From CAMAUF01 sp046152925 (GTDB lineage: Bacteria > Chloroflexota > Dehalococcoidia > Tepidiformales > Tepidiformaceae), in the NCBI GenBank assembly GCA_046152925.1, contig JBJXFX010000028.1, forward strand, positions 1 through 33,691: a stretch of DNA of 33,691 nt, written 5' to 3'. Positions 31,738-33,691 of the stretch are shown piece by piece. Below the pieces are notes generated by a model. It searched no databases. It was not told the DNA's origin and was given only the letters and a program-made list of their open reading frames with translations. Each line of letters starts with the position of its first letter. Positions within the stretch are counted from its first letter, which is position 1. Position numbers and translations under genes: made by a program.

Positions 31738-32673
31738 ATGAACTTCGGGCTCCACCTTATCCCGCAAGACATCTCGATGGAGGAGCTCCTCCGCGCCTGG
31801 CGCTGGGCCGATGAGGCTGGCTTCGATTGGGTCGACATCTCGGACCACTTCTATGAAGCGCCGATGATCCATGGCGGCGATGGGCCCTGCTTCGAAGCGA
31901 CAACCGGGATGGCTGCGCTTGCGATGGCGACCAAGAACGTCCGCGTCGGCGTCGTTGTGCTGGGGATGAACTACCGCCACCCGGCGGTGCTCGCGAACGC
32001 GCTCGCGACCATCGACCATCTGAGCAACGGCCGGATGGAAGTCGGCCTTGGCGCGGGCTGGCATGAGGCCGAGTACCGGGCCTACGGCATCCCCTTCCCT
32101 GCCATCAAGGAAAGGCTCGATATCCTCGAAGAAGGGATCCAAGTGGTCCGCCTGCTGTTCACGCAGGACCGCTCGGACTTCGAGGGCAAGTACTTCCGCC
32201 TCGAGAACGCGGCCTGCAATCCAAAGCCGGTCCAGGCGCGGCCGCGCATCTGGATCGGCGGCAACGGCGAGAAGCGGACGCTCCGGATGATCGCCAAGCA
32301 CGCCGACGGCTGGAATTCGCCCTACAGCGGCCCAGAGGAGTTCGTCCGCCTCGCAGGTGTGCTCGATGGCTATTGCGAAAAGCTCGGACGCGACCCGGCG
32401 ACGATCGAGCGGAACGTGAACTTGAGCTTCCACCTGGCCCCGAACGAGGCGGGCCGTGCGAAAGCCGATGCCCACTTCGCTGAGTCGTGGGGCGCTGGCG
32501 CCGCACGGATCCGGGAGCGCGGCGTCATCGTTGGGACGCCGGACGAAGCGATTGCGAAAGTCGCCCAGTATGCGGCGGCCGGCGTGGCACGCGTCAACAT
32601 CTCGATCCGCCCGCCGCTGGATTGGGACGCCCTGCATGCGTGGGCAGAGTGCGTCATCCCGGCGTTTCGCTAA
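31738..32673 (+). CDS. F420-dependent LLM-class oxidoreductase (TIGR03560-like)
   Basis: This 311-residue luciferase-like TIM-barrel protein matches the TIGR03560 F420 subgroup: MNFGLHL, ADEAGFDWVDISDHF, YRHPAVLANALATIDHLSNG, GLGAGWHEAEYRAYGIPFP, and WIGGNGEKRTLRMIAKHADGWN. Such enzymes transfer hydride to or from coenzyme F420; substrates are mostly unknown. The presence of one implies that the host makes F420. It is encoded directly after the nitronate-monooxygenase-like gene. Its stop lies inside the convergent aminotransferase gene (20-base overlap). Confidence 0.92.
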   Translation: MNFGLHLIPQDISMEELLRAWRWADEAGFDWVDISDHFYEAPMIHGGDGPCFEATTGMAALAMATKNVRVGVVVLGMNYRHPAVLANALATIDHLSNGRMEVGLGAGWHEAEYRAYGIPFPAIKERLDILEEGIQVVRLLFTQDRSDFEGKYFRLENAACNPKPVQARPRIWIGGNGEKRTLRMIAKHADGWNSPYSGPEEFVRLAGVLDGYCEKLGRDPATIERNVNLSFHLAPNEAGRAKADAHFAESWGAGAARIRERGVIVGTPDEAIAKVAQYAAAGVARVNISIRPPLDWDALHAWAECVIPAFR

Positions 32674-33691
32674 CTGGTCCGAAGAGCGCGCGGGTGGCCC
32701 GTCGCAGCTGGTCGGCGCGTAGCCCCTGATGTACCGGGACGACCACCACCTTGCCCCGGAGGTGCGCAGCAGCCAGGACGACCTCGTCGGGCACGTGGTC
32801 GTGGGCGAGCCGCCAGAAGATGAGCGCGCCGATGCCGAAGCGGCGATACGTGGCTACCACGCGCTCAGCCTCGGACGTGACGATCGGGAATGCCAGCGGC
32901 ACGGCGCCGATGGGCAGGCCCTCGAGCAGCGGCCTCGTCGTTGGGCACGGTTCAAGGGCGTCCAAGATCGCGGTGTAGTTCTCGCGCCGGCGCTTGATCA
33001 CGTCCGCGGGCCTGGCCCGGGCCAGCATCCATCGCGCGATGGCCGGGATGGCGACGCCTTCGTGGCGTTCTCGCCGGAACAGGTGCCCACGGGGAAAGCG
33101 CCGAACGCCTCCATCATCGGGCGGCGGCACCCATGCCCGCGTGCGGCGCAGCCGCTGTCGAAGCGGGGCCCGCACCTGGGCGGCGGCACGCGCAAAGTCC
33201 AACGCCGGATTGTTCAGGACAAGGGCAGCGCCGCTGCCAATCGGGATCGTCTTCGAGGGGCTAAAGACGGCAACGTCGCCAAACGTGCCCAGTTCACGGC
33301 CATCGGGCAGGCGGCTGTAGAGTGAAGGTGCGCAATCTTCGATGAGGAACAGCCCGCGTTGGGCGCAGAAGTCCCGGATGGCTGGCGTTTCCGGCTGGGC
33401 GAAGCCAAGGAAGTGGATCAGGAGGACGGCGCGGGTCTTCGAGGTCACGAGCGCCTCAAGCTCAGCGACGCTCAGCGCCCAGGCGCTCTCGGCGCTGGAG
33501 TACCGCATGCTCAGCCCCGCCTGGAGGAGTGGGTCGATCTCGGCGCCACTTTGGAACCCCGGGACCAACACCTCGTCGCCGGGCTGGAGGCCCAAGATCG
33601 CCACCGAGTCCCAGATTGCGGCCCGGGCGAACGCATACCAGCGGACCCGTGGCGCACCGGTGGGGAACGGAAGGGGCGGTCGCGCCTTCCG
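32654..33691 (-). CDS. DegT/DnrJ/EryC1/StrS aminotransferase, 5' end outside window
   Basis: This is a sugar-type PLP aminotransferase, partial at the right edge. The frame is open to position 33691, with RWYAFARAAIWDSVAIL before LQPGDEVLVPGFQSG. A GTG at 33602-33604 is internal, not the start. Further motifs are LLIHFLGFAQP, FLIEDCAPSLYS with the PLP Asp, and FSPSKTIPIGSGAAL with the Lys that forms the internal aldimine. The family makes amino sugars for surface polysaccharides or natural products, or acts as a dehydratase. The Arg-rich segment after the Lys loop is more variable than usual. It converges on the F420 oxidoreductase gene. Confidence 0.88.
   Translation of the reverse strand, partial: RKARPPLPFPTGAPRVRWYAFARAAIWDSVAILGLQPGDEVLVPGFQSGAEIDPLLQAGLSMRYSSAESAWALSVAELEALVTSKTRAVLLIHFLGFAQPETPAIRDFCAQRGLFLIEDCAPSLYSRLPDGRELGTFGDVAVFSPSKTIPIGSGAALVLNNPALDFARAAAQVRAPLRQRLRRTRAWVPPPDDGGVRRFPRGHLFRRERHEGVAIPAIARWMLARARPADVIKRRRENYTAILDALEPCPTTRPLLEGLPIGAVPLAFPIVTSEAERVVATYRRFGIGALIFWRLAHDHVPDEVVLAAAHLRGKVVVVPVHQGLRADQLRRATRALFGPVSETPG

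Overview
This is a GC-rich bacterial chromosomal segment with dense, mostly operonic genes. It holds one tRNA gene; I see no insertion sequence, phage gene or CRISPR array. The gene content suggests a soil- or water-dwelling aerobe. It includes a Rieske oxygenase, a thiolase/OB-fold pair, an F420-type luciferase-like oxidoreductase, a PimA-like mannosyltransferase, a very large CoA-dehydratase-activase-like protein, and many small stress genes. Chloroflexota (Dehalococcoidia-like) or Actinomycetota would fit, but this is inference from gene content, not from a marker gene.

Layout. 1-1402: end of a probable cytochrome P450, then a Rieske oxygenase. 1399-5754 (minus strand): ABM-domain monooxygenase, a frameshifted NAD-dependent epimerase, and a FIST sensor translationally coupled to a PAS-GGDEF-EAL protein. 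5911-6231: YbjQ-family protein. 6283-12677 (minus): a Zn-ribbon/OB protein and thiolase-like pair, a small HAD phosphatase, a metallophosphoesterase with unusual metal ligands, and a 1127-residue membrane-anchored double beta-helix protein.

12950-18976 (plus): an island of small stress genes that starts with a Crp/Fnr-type regulator. It contains a 21-residue membrane peptide, PRC-barrel and ferritin-like proteins, two CsbD paralogues, a 66-residue protein, GlsB/YeaQ, a DUF6458-like protein, and three conserved proteins of unknown function. The last of these has an in-frame stop near its N-terminus. Strong U-less hairpins punctuate the island.

19056-22899 (plus): a mannose-isomerase-type cupin, a GT4 glycosyltransferase, a GH130 enzyme and an (alpha/alpha)-barrel-like protein. 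Together they suggest making and phosphorolysing a mannoside. 23093-23167: tRNA-Arg(CCT). 23184-24005 (minus): alpha/beta hydrolase. 24249-25379: PimA-like glycosyltransferase. 25496-30687: a two-gene activase/dehydratase-like iron-sulfur system. 30843-32673: nitronate-monooxygenase-like protein and F420 oxidoreductase. 32654-33691 (minus): DegT/DnrJ/EryC1 aminotransferase running off the window.

The most unusual items are the stress island with its interrupted membrane protein and leader-duplicated CsbD pair, the mannoside module beside it, and the split activase with a four-cysteine tail.
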